A DNA stretch of 64,000 bases, from contig OX637800.1 in NCBI GenBank assembly GCA_951802425.1, positions 930,001 to 994,000 on the forward strand. Reading direction: 5' to 3'. Of the stretch, positions 33,047-44,199 are shown one piece after another. Each line of letters opens with the position of its first letter. The first letter of the stretch is position 1. The position numbers and the translations under genes were made by a program. This stretch comes from Clavaria fumosa. Taxonomy: Eukaryota > Basidiomycota > Agaricomycetes > Agaricales > Clavariaceae. The notes beneath the pieces are model-generated. The model worked only from the letters and a program-made list of their open reading frames with translations. It searched no databases and was not told the DNA's origin.

Positions 33047-34628
33047 ATGGAAAACTTCGATGCTGTAATCTTTCAGAACATGGTTCAGGCCATGGTGGAA
33101 GCACAGGCCGTGGCTCCGGGGAACGTTCTGCCTGAGTCAGGCCAAGATGCTGAATATGCGGAGTGGGTACAGGGGTACGGAACGGATGCGGTGCGCGACA
33201 GTATTTTTCGTTTGTGGTGTTGAGCTGACATATATTCTTTTTAGGATGATTTTCTTGCAGGATTTGTGGCCGCAATTGAGGAGGATGTAGAGGTAGATGA
33301 GGGGCTCGTGGCCGTCATGTGAAGACTGAAGAGGTGGAAGAAGCAGCATGGTGAAGTGTGGGCCGCCGAGCTGGCGAAGAAAAATGAGGAGGCCGAAGCC
33401 GAAAAACAGCGCGAGAGCGAGGAGAGGGCGGCCACCGAGCAGGCCATCACGGAGGAGAGAAGAACGGAGGCAGCGAAGGTTGCCGAGAAGAGGGCACGTC
33501 TTGCCCGGGCGTGCCTGATCGTTGTTAGTGACAGCGACGACGATGGTGAGGCGGCAGCGGCAACAGCAACAACAATGACGGGGGCGGCGGAGTCAGGCGC
33601 AACGGCAGCGGCGACGACGACGGTATCGCCGGATGCCGCAGAGCTGCGTGGGGACGAGGTAGCGACTGCGGAGGTGGAGACAGGAAAGGTACGGGTGGCA
33701 GCGGCGGAAGATCGGGACGGTCATCGGACCGTGTGGGGAACCGACGGGGTGACGCCCGTTGGTGTTATCGAGGCGGCGGCAGTGAGTGCGGTGGCCAGGG
33801 AAGGCGAGAAGACGGTCGAGGAGCCCCTCACGTTGGAGGCTCGGGTGGGCGGGCGGATGACAGCGACTCCGGTGTGGGTGGAGATGGCGAGGCGGAGGGC
33901 GGCGGAGCAGGGGCAAGGGAGGAGGAGCAGAGCAGGGGCGGACATAAAGTCCCGGGCTGCGCGGCAGCCTGGAGATAAGGTGAGTGATCGATTAGAATGT
34001 GTGAGGGTTTTAGATATCTGATCTGATGAGTAGGAACACGATCCGGTTTGTGAGGAGTGTGCCCGGAAGCGGCGGGCGTGTTACGGAGTGGAGGGGGTAG
34101 CGTGCCGGTGGTGCCGGACCTACAAGGTATCGTGTAGTCTGTCAGCTGTACGAGGTAAGTGGTATTCTTTTTATTTCCATGATGAGACAAATGATAGGTG
34201 AGTTTTTAGGGATGAAGTCGGAGAGGGCGCCGGTGTCCAGAACGGGAGGTAAGTCAAGAAAGTATCGGGTCCGCATTTGCTAACATATCGGAACAGGTCC
34301 GAAGGTGGCGGAAGCGACCGGGAGCAAAAGACCGAGGCGAGGTGCGATGCGGGTGCCGGTCCGTGAGGAGACAACGCCGGAGAAGGAGGAGGACGATGAA
34401 ATTGAGGAGGACGGCAATGTGGAGCTGGTGGAGGAGCCGCCGGCAAAGAGGAGGAAGGGGGAGGCGGGTCCTAGCCGGAAGGGAAAGGAGCGAGAGACGG
34501 CACGCATGGTGTCGGGGAGGGAGGCGCTCGACAGGGCATTGGAGATGATGGAGAGGGGGGCGGACCAGGTGAAGGCCGGAGCGGAGCTGCTCCGGATGCT
34601 CCTCCTGGGCGAGTCATCTGCTAAGTAA
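33047..34628 (+). pseudogene. Antisense accessory gene of element C, Zn2Cys6-type cluster
   Basis: Five exons on the strand opposite to the element's pol: 33047-33190, 33245-33979, 34034-34154, 34210-34248 and 34297-34628, joined by GT-AG introns of 48-55 bp into about 456 codons. Exon 1 encodes MENFDAVIFQNMVQAM. Exon 2 encodes a charged, coiled-coil-like helix (EEAEAEKQRESEERAA), an acidic SDSDDD patch and an Ala/Thr-rich region. Exon 3 encodes C-X2-C-X6-C-X7-C-X2-C-X6-C (cysteines about 299-327), the spacing of Gal4-type Zn2Cys6 clusters. The last exon has basic KRPRR and AKRRK runs (possible nuclear signals) and a Leu-rich end. One TGA (33320-33322) replaces CGA of the copy in E. A transcription-factor role is inferred from the cluster only. 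Confidence 0.7.
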
Positions 34629-34843
34629 ATGAAAATTTGCTTTCTTTTTGATTTGGTGCTATATATTTTGTTACTGAGTGGAGAAATAGGTGAGATGTGT
34701 GAGACTGAGGTATGAAGTGAAGAACGTCGGGTATAAGGTTTGGACTCGTCTGAAATTTAATTTAATTTAATTTAATTTTTTTTTTGAGGGAGAGAAATCA
34801 ATATAAAATATGGGGGAACAAGGGATACGATGGAAAAGAATGC
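34629..34843. other. Convergent gap between accessory gene and pol
   Basis: 215 bp of A/T-rich sequence including repeated aattta units and a T run (about 34757-34785). The accessory gene and pol end here tail to tail, so it probably holds both 3' ends. Confidence 0.5.
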
Positions 34844-37450
34844 TTAATGGCGAGGCCGGAGGTTTCGGGATGCTCCGGAACGTTGTGGACGAGTTTCCAG
34901 AGTGTCGTTGTCAGTAGTTTCATTATCAGATTCGTCGGATAGTGAGGCGAGTTGATCGGGGTTTTGATCGGCTTCAGTTATTGTATCGGACGCCTTGTAT
35001 TGTTCATCGGGTGCATCGATATCCTTCTTTTCTTCGACTGGATCGATGATGGAGGTAATCGGGATTGAGGTATGAGATCGAGGGTAGTATGGGATGATGT
35101 GGAATGCTGCGTATCGAATTTTGGACACGGCACCGTCAAGCTCCGATAAAATATATGCGCTGTGTTGAGTTCGGTGGACAACTATCATCGGACCGAAAAA
35201 TTGCGGCTTTGTCTTCCGATTTAATTCCATTTCAACAGCCGAATTGCGGATCAGTACCAACGATCCGGGTTTGAAATTGTAGTCGACAATCGCGTTCCGA
35301 TGGCTGTCAATAAACTGTTGAACGGATTGCCTTCGGGCCGCGAGAACCTTGGTGGCGATCGTTGCGAGGTCTTCCTCTCGTTTTTGGAGTTGCCGGGCGT
35401 GAAGGGCGATTAATTCGGGCGTCGTCATCGGAGCATCGGCTGTTGGGATTAGATAGGTTGCTTCAGCTATATCAAATGGAAAAAGTGGTTCTATGCCGTG
35501 GGCAATAAAAAATGGTGAATGACTGGTGGACCGCTGTATTGTGGTTCGTTCAGCCCACATGATTGAGGGTGTGACATCGGGCCATTTCAATTCGTCACCA
35601 TTTGCGGCTTTGATGAGTGATTTGCAGACCGAGCGGTGGGCACATTCAATCACCCCGTTGGCACGGGAGTTGTATCCGGAAATGCGAATATGATGAATTC
35701 CGTAGTGTTTTCTGAGGAAGTCGAGTGCTTTAATAAAAGGTGATCCATTGTCTGTGATGAGCTTTTCTACCGCTCCCCATCGGCATAGGATGTCCTCGAA
35801 AATGAAGGTGCCGATTAATTTAGCGGTTTCGTTTCGTAGCGGTCGTCCTTCGGGATATGCGGATAGCGAGCAACGTGCATGTACGAAAAGTCTGTAGCCG
35901 CGAGCTCTGGGAAGGAACATAGTATCGATATGAATGCGACGGAATAGTCTGGCTGGGGTGGCGACAGTTGGAGGAATAAAGATTTTTCGGATCTGTCGTG
36001 TCTGACACTGATGACAGGTCTGGACAAACCATTTTACATCTTGATCTAGCATCGGCCACCAAAATCGGTTGAGAAGCCGGCTCCAGATGACGAAGATCCC
36101 TTTGTGTCCGAGGGAGTCGTGTGCTTCGGTAATGATTCGGAGTCGTTTGTAATCCGGAAGTACAAGTTGATGACATCCATTGGGGCGACGACGCCAGAGT
36201 TTGTTATCTAAAATAAAAAAATCGGATGCTGATCGGATTAGACGGCGGAGCTGAGTGGAATCCAAATTCAAATTTTGCGTTGGATTCCGGAGGAAGGATT
36301 CGATGTTACGTATGTGTTGCTCTCTCTTGTTCGCGGCATCGGATCGGGGGATAAGGATTTCTGGGGAATTGTTCGGGGCGGGTGAATCGTCGCGTAATTC
36401 AGTGGAGTTATATAGCGTGGATCCTGTGTAAACTTTGAAGCGGGTGTCGGTAATGGTAGGAGAGCGAGCTTTGGGCGAAACTGTGATAACCGAAGATTGG
36501 GGTGCTCGATTCATGCATTCCATGGCGAACGCGTAACTCCGATCGATCCAGTCTTCGTGATTTTCTGATTCGGTGTCGTTTTCACCATCCGCGGCACATC
36601 TACATGAAAGTCCGTCGGCTCCGGTATGTTTATCTGCGGGTACATGAACCAGGTCGAAATCAAACAGTAAAATTGCGGCAATCCATCAGTTCATCGCGGT
36701 GTTGGGTTGAATGTCTGGGTTATTTAGCATGCCTTTAATGAACTTTGCGTCCATCTCGATGGTGAATTTCGGGAGTCCAGTGAGAAAAATTCGGTATGAT
36801 CGGAGAGCACGGAAGAGTCCGTATAACTCGATCTTTGCTTGAGAGTATCGGGCTTCGCGTTGATTCCAGGTGATGGAGCCAAAGCAGGAGGGATATCGTA
36901 TTCCATCTTCTCCGATTTGGAATAGTGCGAAACCAACGGCGATATTTGATGAGTCAACGGCGAGGATTACGAGTCGTCCGGAGTGGTAGTCGATTGGTCG
37001 GATAGCGGAGGAATTTATTATTGCATGTTTCAAGCGCTCCATGGAGTTTATCTCTTCTCCCTCGAATTTGAATAGGATGTCCTTTTGGGTGAGGTTGACA
37101 AGTGGTCGGGCAAGTACAGCATAATTTTTTATGAAGTGCCGGAGGAGTCCGCAAACGCCTAAAAACGATCGGACATCGGTTAGCGATTCGCATGGTGGCC
37201 AGTCGTGGATTCGTTGAATGTTTGAGTCGTCCGGGATTCAGCCATCATACGTGCAGATATGTCCAGTTATGGTTGCTTGTGGTGCGCAAATTGTTGTTTT
37301 CTTGCCATTGAAGGTTCCTCCAACCTTTTTGATCCGCTCGAGTACCCGGTTGACGTTATTCAGGTGTTCCCACACGAATTGTCGTATTTGCGGGTTTTCC
37401 GGAATGGTCTTGTAGGTGCCGTCCAAAAGTTCGTATCGAGTTTTCGGGCC
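34844..37450 (-). pseudogene. Element C pol, RT C-terminus, RNase H and integrase
   Basis: Continues pol after D is removed: RT connection (SLTDVRSFLGVCGLLRHF), RNase H (LAVDSSNIAVGF, AKIELYGLFRAL), and integrase with its zinc region (EAHDSLGHKG then CHQCQ) and DDE positions in HIDTMFLP, LITDNGSPF and ANGVIECAHR. The C-terminal GPY/F-like segment (FFGPMIVVHRTQHSAYILSE) and an acidic tail end at NLRPRH. TGA codons at 37238-37240 and 36686-36688 stand where E has CGA. No chromodomain. It integrates cDNA in the family; this copy is dead. Confidence 0.85.
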
Positions 37451-37455
37451 CTTGA

Positions 37456-37746
37456 TGTTAGGATCACTTATGTAAGCCATCCCAAAGTGCAGTTGTGGAG
37501 AAACTGGGGAGGGTTGTTGGAAGGTCACATGACCTGTGGCTGGGTCGGATTATGTAATCATGTAAGATCACATGACCTGGGGCCTGGGCGCATCACGTGA
37601 TCCGAGGGTCCGAGCGTGGGAACGCCGGCAAGTGCCGAAGCGTTCGCTATAAGTACTTTCGCTTTTCCTTTTTTGTACTCTTTTCCCCTTATCTTAGTAT
37701 TGTCGTCATGACCTTACGCTTAAGTTGTGTGAGACCCAGTCTGATA
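37456..37746 (+). repeat. 5' LTR of element D
   Basis: 291 bp, TGTTAGGATCAC...AGTCTGATA. The TATA-like ctataag (about 37648) is followed at 37691-37701 by atcttagtatt, the partner of the primer site. TCACATGA/TCACGTGA palindromes lie at about 37524, 37568 and 37593. Confidence 0.95.
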
Positions 37747-37747
37747 T

Positions 37748-37758
37748 AATACTAAGAT
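37748..37758 (+). other. Self-priming primer-binding site of element D
   Basis: aatactaagat is an 11-bp perfect complement of LTR bases 37691-37701 and lies one base after the LTR, as in self-primed Tf1-like elements. Confidence 0.7.
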
Positions 37759-38320
37759 CCGCCTGTCCGCCCTAGCCCCGTGTCCTAACCCGGCTAGCCT
37801 GGACCCTTAATTTCAAACTGTGACACGTTGTCACAGCTCAGCCCCTATCATCCTCTTCTCCTTTACCCTGCCTGCGGTGTGTAACAGAACCGCGTGAAAT
37901 TTTTACTGTGTGTAGATACACGTGACCAGACCAGGAGGAAGTCAACTGTGACCCTCCCCAAGTGATACCGAGTGCCCAAGGCCCGGAACTTTGTTTTACA
38001 GCTACGTACCGGTGAATCGTGTAGTGTACAGGGCAAGGAAAGGCCCCTACATAGTCTTTCTGTAGTTTCCTGGTCCAGTGGACAGGGCCCTTGCTCTGTG
38101 ACCATTGTCAGAAGGGCGCACGGGCAACTCATTAGGAGTTGTGGAGCGACCACCTGGGACACCATTTGGGCCCCACGTTAACAAAAGTTTCATAGAATAA
38201 GAGTTCTATAGGTACATAAGTACACAGAAGAGCAGCCTAAGAGGACAGGACTGTTAAGAGATCGAAGAAATCCTGAGTGCCCAAGGCCTGGAACTTTATT
38301 TACAGCATCCAGGGCCTGTG
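37759..38320 (+). other. Element D leader
   Basis: A non-coding leader with a duplicated motif (37970-38001 and 38275-38305, each gagtgcccaaggcc-ggaact...ttacag). A tgttaaca-like tract and short frames are present; nothing conserved as protein was recognised. Confidence 0.5.
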
Positions 38321-41300
38321 ATGGCAGACCATGTCGCCCCGCCTGTAGCCCAACCTATGAGGCTTGACCTATCTGTTGCCCCCTTTGATGGGCAGAAAAG
38401 GAACTTCCGTACGTTCCTCCGATCCCTTCGCCTCCTGTTTATGGCGAACCCAACTGTCTATGCTGTGGACCTGGTGAAGGTCCTTTTTGCTCTGAGCAAA
38501 ATTACTGGAGAAGGATTCGCTGCAGAGTGGGTGAATATGAAGGCGGAAGAGATCCTGGGTAGTGGCGAGGCCGGAACCTGGGCAGAGTTTGTGGAGGAGA
38601 TGAAGTGCACATTCGATGACCCAAATGACTGTGCGACTGCCCTTGCCGATATTGCAGGGCTGAAACAGGGTGCCATGACAGCACCAGAGTTCTTCGCGAA
38701 ATTCGAGATGCTGTCCCGACGGGCGAAGTTGAGTGCAGAGAAGGACTCAGGAATCCTAGTCCATTGGCTGGAGTTGAACCTGAGTAGGAGGTTGGTGGAG
38801 AGAATCTATGGTGTCTCCCCGATGCCAGAGACATATGGAGAATGGAAGGTGCTGGCTGAGAGGCTTGATGCCCAGCAAAGGCGACTGGATGGGATACTCA
38901 CGGAACGGACACCGCGACCCACTGTGACCCCCGCGCGACCCACCACGACCCTACCGCGACCTGCTGTGACCGTTTCGTGACCTCTTGTGACCCCTCTGCT
39001 GTGTACTCCAGATGTGGCCATGGCCCAAGAATGGGCCCCTGCTGATGAGAGATGTTGTTTCCGATGCCACCAGACTGGCCATGCTGTCCGTTTCTGCCCC
39101 CTGCCTGATACGCGTCTGCAGGTCCCAAGAGCCCAAACCCGGGCAGCACCATGTGCCCCCCAAATGGCAGAGGGATATGAGAAAGAGATTGCATGGCTCC
39201 GAGCCTGCATAGAGCTGTGTGAGAGAGAGAGGAGGACTCCCACTGGGGAGAAGAAGTGTGCCAGCCCCCTTTCCGTCCCTGTGCCTGCTGCAAGTATACC
39301 CCGATATACTATCTTGCAGCGGAGACATACCCGAATTGGGGCTGAGGTGAAGGAGGAAGTGAGACTGGCAGAGCGCTTAACCAGAGTGCGGCCAGAAGTG
39401 CGGAAACATGTGCCACGAGAGCTAGCCATCCAGGTGCACTTGGAGGCTTTCAGCACTGGCAAAGGGACCACAATGAAGGCCCTTGTCGACTCAGGGTGCA
39501 CCAACTGCTTCATGGATTTGGAGTGGGCGAAAGGAGTGGGACTGGAGCCATCTCTCCTGCTGAACCCAATCACCATGTATAATGTGGATGGGACACAGAA
39601 CAGGGATGGAAAGGTCCGATATGGGATAGAGGTGCTGGTGAGAGTTGGTGACCACCAGGAGCGGATCCACTTTCTGCTGGGAAAGACCCAGTCCCACAAG
39701 GTCATCCTTGGGCATGACTGGCTCAAGCGGCATAACCCGGATATCGACTGGCAGAAGGCAGAGCTGAGCCTTACCCGCTGCCCCCCACAGTGTTCCCCAT
39801 CCCCTCGAGCCCCTGCACCCCTGAAAACGAGTACCCTTGCATCCACGAGTATTCTGGACACCTGTTTTCCCAACTCTGGCCCTACCCCCGATTGGCCCAG
39901 CCGCTACCCTTTGGTGTTTAGTGAAGCAAAGTGGGATGAACTTCCCCGCTCCCGACCAGACTTTGATATTAAGATCAAGTTCAAAAATGACCCTGAGCAC
40001 CTCTCCTCCAAGCTGTATTCTTTGACACGGCAGGAGATGGTGGAGATGAACCATTGGGTGGATGAGCAGCTTGCTTCTGGACGAATCCGGCCCTCGAAAT
40101 CCCCGTATGCCAGCCCCTTCTTCTTCAAACATGAGAAGGACAAACTGCGGCCAATCATCGACTACTCGAGGCTGAATGCACACCTGATCAAGGACAAGTA
40201 CCCCCTCCCCCGCATCCGAGACACAGTGGATGTGCTTAAAGGAGCGTCGATCTACTCTAAGATTGATGCAAAGGGAGGCTTCCCATCTATGCAGGTCTGG
40301 CCCGAGCACCAGCACCGCTGCGCCTTCCTGACACCCCGTGGACTCTTCGAACCAGCTGTCATGTGGTTTGGACTGCAGAATGCCCCTGCCACCTTCCAAC
40401 GCTTCATGAATCATGTGTTGAGGGAGGAGATTGCAGGAGGACATGTGAGGGCCTATGTGGATGATGTCATTGTGTTTGCAGAGGACTTGGCTACACACCG
40501 GTACTGGATGGATCGGGTCTTGAGGAAGTTTGGAGAGAATGGGTTGTGTCTCAAACTCAGTAAATGCGAGTTTGAGAAGAGTGAGATCATCTTCCTGGGG
40601 ATGAAGATCTCCCACAACAGACTAGAGCATGATCCGGCCAAGGGTGTGGCAGTCCGAGATTGGCCACGTCCTAAGAATGTGAAGGATGTCTAGAGGTTCA
40701 ATGGGATGCTGAACTACCTCCGCCGGCACATCCCGAATCTTTCTGCCTGGGCAAAGCCACTCTTCCGGCTGACTGGGAATGTTCCGTGGAAATGGGAGGA
40801 GGAGGAGGAAGCGGCCTTCCGAGATCTCCGCCAGGCACTCGTATCAGCCCCGGTCTTGGCTCTGCCTCAGGACAAAGGGAGATGGAAGGTAGAGACAGAT
40901 GCAAGCAACCTGGCAACTGGTGGAGTGCTCTCGCAGCAGCAGACGGATGGAACCTGGAGAGTTGTTGACTATATCTCCAAGGCCCTCACTGCAGCTGAGA
41001 AGAACTACGATGTGTACGACAAGGAGTTCTTGGCTGTGATTTGGGCACTTCGCGAGTGGCGAGCATACCTCATTGGAGCAGAGGAGACGATCGAGATCTG
41101 GACGGACCATGCAAACCTCCAGTACTTCCGGAAGCCCCAGAAGTTGAAGCCGAGGCAGGTTCGTTGGGTTGGAGAGCTCCAGTGCTTTGACTTTGAGATA
41201 AAGTATCGCACTGGCAAGTCGAACACAAAGGCAGATGCACTCTCCCGGAGACCAGACTATGGAGAGATGGTGGAGGAGGATGCACCAGTGCAGGTTTTCC

Positions 41301-42769
41301 CGGAAACGGAAGTCCGTGTGTCATTCACATCAGAAATGGAGACGCTACTCCAGAAAAATAGCGTGGTACACATACAGAAGCCGGAGGAGCTTGATGATGA
41401 GTGGACACGAGATCGTGCTGGACTCTGGCGAAAGGGGATAGTCACCTGGGTCCCCCTAGGAGCTCGTGAGGCCGTTCTCGAGTTTGAGCATGACCTCCCC
41501 GCTGCTGGACACCCTGGGCCCCGGAAGTTGAGAGCAGCACTAGTGAAGTGTTATTGGTGGCCGGACATGGTAAAAGATGCAGATCGGTATGCCCAGGGGT
41601 GTGAGACATGCCAGCGGACGAAGCCTGACCGTACCAAGCGTGCTGCCCCACTGCACCCCCATCTGGTGCCTGATGGTCCCTGGTCAGTGATCTCATGGGA
41701 CATAGTCGGTCCCCTCCCCCTCTCCCGTGGACATAATGCCATCCTTGTTATTGTCGACAAATTCACGAAACGGACACTGCTCGAAGCGATCGGGCTCGAC
41801 CTCACAGGACTTGGAGCGGCGCGTCTCCTCCGGGATCGAGTGTTTCGTGACCATGGAGTCCCTCACAAGGTTGTGAGTGACCGGGGGTCCCAGTTCGTGT
41901 CCCGCTTCATGAAGGAGTTCTACTCCATGATCCGGGTAAAGGCAAATCCAAGTACTGCCTTTCATCTGCAGACTGATGGACAGACGGAACGGGCGAACCA
42001 GGAGATGGAGATCTATCTCCGGGCTTACGTGGACCATCTCCAGGATGACTGGGCTGAATGGTTGTCCACTGCGGAGTTTGCTCTTAATAATCGTGAGCAC
42101 TCAGCAACAGGACAGACACCTTTCTTCCTCGATTATGGACGACACCCATGGAATGGGGGGCTCCGGCCACCTTCTGAGGTGAACCTGGCGGCGGACGAGT
42201 GGATGGCTAAGCTCACGGAGTCCCGAAGAGCAGCCAAGGAGGCAATGGAGAAAGCAGTGGCAGCGATGAAGAAGAGCTACGATAAGGGGAAATGCCCAAG
42301 TCGGGAGTACTCTGAGGGAGATCTGGTCTGGCTGGATACTAGAAACTTGAAGATGGACCGGCCCTGTAAAAAGCTTGACAACAAGAGAGCAGGCCCCTTT
42401 GCAGTTGAGGAGAAGGTGGGACCTGCTGGGTATCGCCTCAAGCTCCCTCGGGCCTGGCGCATCCATCGGGTCTTCAATGAGTTGCTGTTGACACCATACC
42501 GCCCCCCTTCCTTCCCTTCCCAGAACCTGCCTCCCCCTCCGCCCCCTACGATTGATGATGACCACCTGGAGTATGATGTGGAGGCGATCCTTGATGTTAA
42601 GAAGGTGGGGCATGGAGTGAGATACCTGGTGAAGTGGTTGGGATACCCTGTAGAGGAGAACACTTGGGAGCCACGACGGAACCTCACCAATGTGGCACTG
42701 CTTCTCCGGGACTTCTTCCTTGCTCACCCTGACAAGGCCAAGCTAGCTGGTTGGGACGCCCAGCCTTAA
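38321..42769 (+). pseudogene. Element D gag-pol polyprotein with two premature stops
   Basis: About 1,480 codons in one frame. Capsid (residues about 20-190), CCHC knuckle CFRCHQTGHAVRFC (about 39058-39099), protease ALVDSGCTNCF, RT with VMWFGLQNAPATFQRF and YVDD (about 40453), and RNase H VETDASNLATGG and WTDHANLQYF. Integrase has GHPGPRKL...CETCQRTKPDR and the DDE positions SWDIVGP, SDRGSQF and the Glu after DGQTERANQ. The chromodomain is DVKKVGHGVRYLVKWLGYP. TGA at 38978-38980 replaces CGA and TAG at 40691-40693 replaces CAG of element A. All catalytic residues remain. The start is the ATG after an in-frame GTG at 38318. Antisense frames over this gene are mirror artefacts. Confidence 0.93.
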
Positions 42770-42780
42770 GAGGGGGGTGA

Positions 42781-43071
42781 TGTTAGGATCGCTTATGTAA
42801 GCCATCCCAAAGTGCAGTTGTGGAGAAACTGGGGAGGGTTGTTGGAAGGTCACATGACCTGTGGCTGGGTCGGATTATGTAATCATGTAAGATCACATGA
42901 CCTGGGGCCTGGGCGCATCACGTGATCTGAGGGTCCGAGCGTGGGAACGCCGGCAAGTGCCGAAGCGTTCGCTATAAGTACTTTCGCTTTTCCTTTTTTG
43001 TACTCTTTTCCCCTTATCTTAGTATTGTCGTCATGACCTTACGCTTAAGTTGTGTGAGACCCAGTCTGATA
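42781..43071 (+). repeat. 3' LTR of element D
   Basis: 291 bp, preceded by the polypurine tract aagaggggggtga. It differs from the 5' LTR at two sites (A/G at the 11th base, C/T in the cacgtgat-yc-gagg segment). Confidence 0.95.
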
Positions 43072-44199
43072 CTTGATCGCTACATTGTCTACAAATGGGA
43101 TGGTTACGTGCAGAATTTCATCTTGTAGAATATGTGTGACGTCGCTGTGCATAATCTGCGTCGCGTTGGTGTATCCCATTGGGACGCAGGTGAGCCGTTT
43201 AGCTCCGAGAGGGGTTTGAAACGTGGTAAGGTCTCGACTTCTCTCATCGAGAGATCGCTGATTGAAGGACACAAATAAATCAAGTGATCCGTAGCATCCG
43301 CATCCGGCGAATGATTCTGCAAAAACTTCCATTATCGGGGGAACTGCGGAATCGCCAATAGTGACTTTGTTCAATGGCTGGAGGTTGTGCACGAGTCGGA
43401 GGGACTTTCCGTCTTTCTTCAGAATGCAAAACCACTGTGACCGATAGGAGGAGTTAGATTCTTCATAAATGCCGGCAGCGATCTTCTCCCGAATGACTTT
43501 GAGAACTTCATCGTAAATACCTGGGGGGATGGGGATATTCTTGAAGGTCCAGGGCATGTGTTCGATAGTTGGGATTATTATTGGATCGAAGTATTTTGCA
43601 TCGAAGCGCCCCTTCTCAGTCTCTTTCCATGCGAAGGCATTTTCCTGTACTTTGATTAAGTAGTGCACCAACTTTTCCTCTTCTGGCCATAAAAAGCCGG
43701 TTGGGTTTGCATTGTGTGCGTCCTTGTGATCCTGTGTATATCGAATGCCCGGTGTAAAGTCCGGTGGGTGTGTCGGGAGTATGGGGATATCGGAAAGGGG
43801 ATCGGGGTGTTGCCATTGGACAATCCGAAATTCTTCGGGTAGAGTTGCTTTGATCGGGTTGATACGGTTTGCGACTTTCTTGTATTTCTTTCCAAGGTAA
43901 ACTGGCATAACAGTGTCCGGAGACGGTGTATTGGTTTCTGAGTGGTTGGGGTACATTACGTGTGTGGTATCGTGGTACACCGGTGTGTATCCGGCGCTGA
44001 CCAAGGCTTCACATGAAGTGCCCGAAATATCAGCAAAAGGAAGGGGATCGACAGGAACTAAATTTTCAAGAGAAGGAGATAAGAGATTGTGAACGGAAGT
44101 AGATAGAATAGCTGGAGACTCGTGTTTGGGTATAGCTTCCGTGTCCACTTTGATTGGAGATGGCTCCGGAATGTTGCGGTGTTCCGGGGCTCCAGCCAT
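43072..44199 (-). pseudogene. Element C pol, N-terminal part to RT
   Basis: Pol starts with ATG whose A is the last base of the gag-pro stop (TAATG on the minus strand, 44199). A Ser/Pro-rich spacer (SLENLVPVDPLPFADIS) is followed by VYLGKKYKKVANR, then RT: DPIIIPTIEHMPWTF, KKDGKSLRLVHNLQPLN and the active-site box FVDN instead of FVDD. The frame is cut by D after NVAIK and continues at 37450 (GPKTRY). The changed Asp predicts an inactive RT. Confidence 0.85.

Larger units (their letters stand above)
37456..43071 (+). mobile_element. Element D: young chromovirus inserted in pol of C
   Basis: 5616 bp with 291-bp LTRs differing at only two bases and the duplication CTTGA (37451-37455, 43072-43076). 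It is the best-preserved chromovirus of the window: one gag-pol frame broken by just two stops. E retains the empty site (around 51166), which confirms the insertion point. Confidence 0.96.

Noticed and set aside
33593..33916. Minus-strand frames rich in Arg/His/Pro opposite the accessory gene
   Set aside because: They are the complement of Ala/Gly/Glu-rich codons and are not conserved at frame ends between C and E.
38065..38155. tRNA-like A box (tggtccagtgg) and a weak B-box-like segment in the chromovirus leader
   Set aside because: The two boxes are too far apart, the B box has several mismatches, and no cloverleaf with an acceptor stem could be drawn; not called as a tRNA gene or SINE.
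39491..40615. 374-codon minus-strand ORF antisense to the pol of D (and similar long frames opposite A, for example 26497-27561)
   Set aside because: It mirrors the gag-pol codons exactly in each chromovirus copy, has no domain or intron support, and changes only as the sense frame dictates; a codon-bias artefact.
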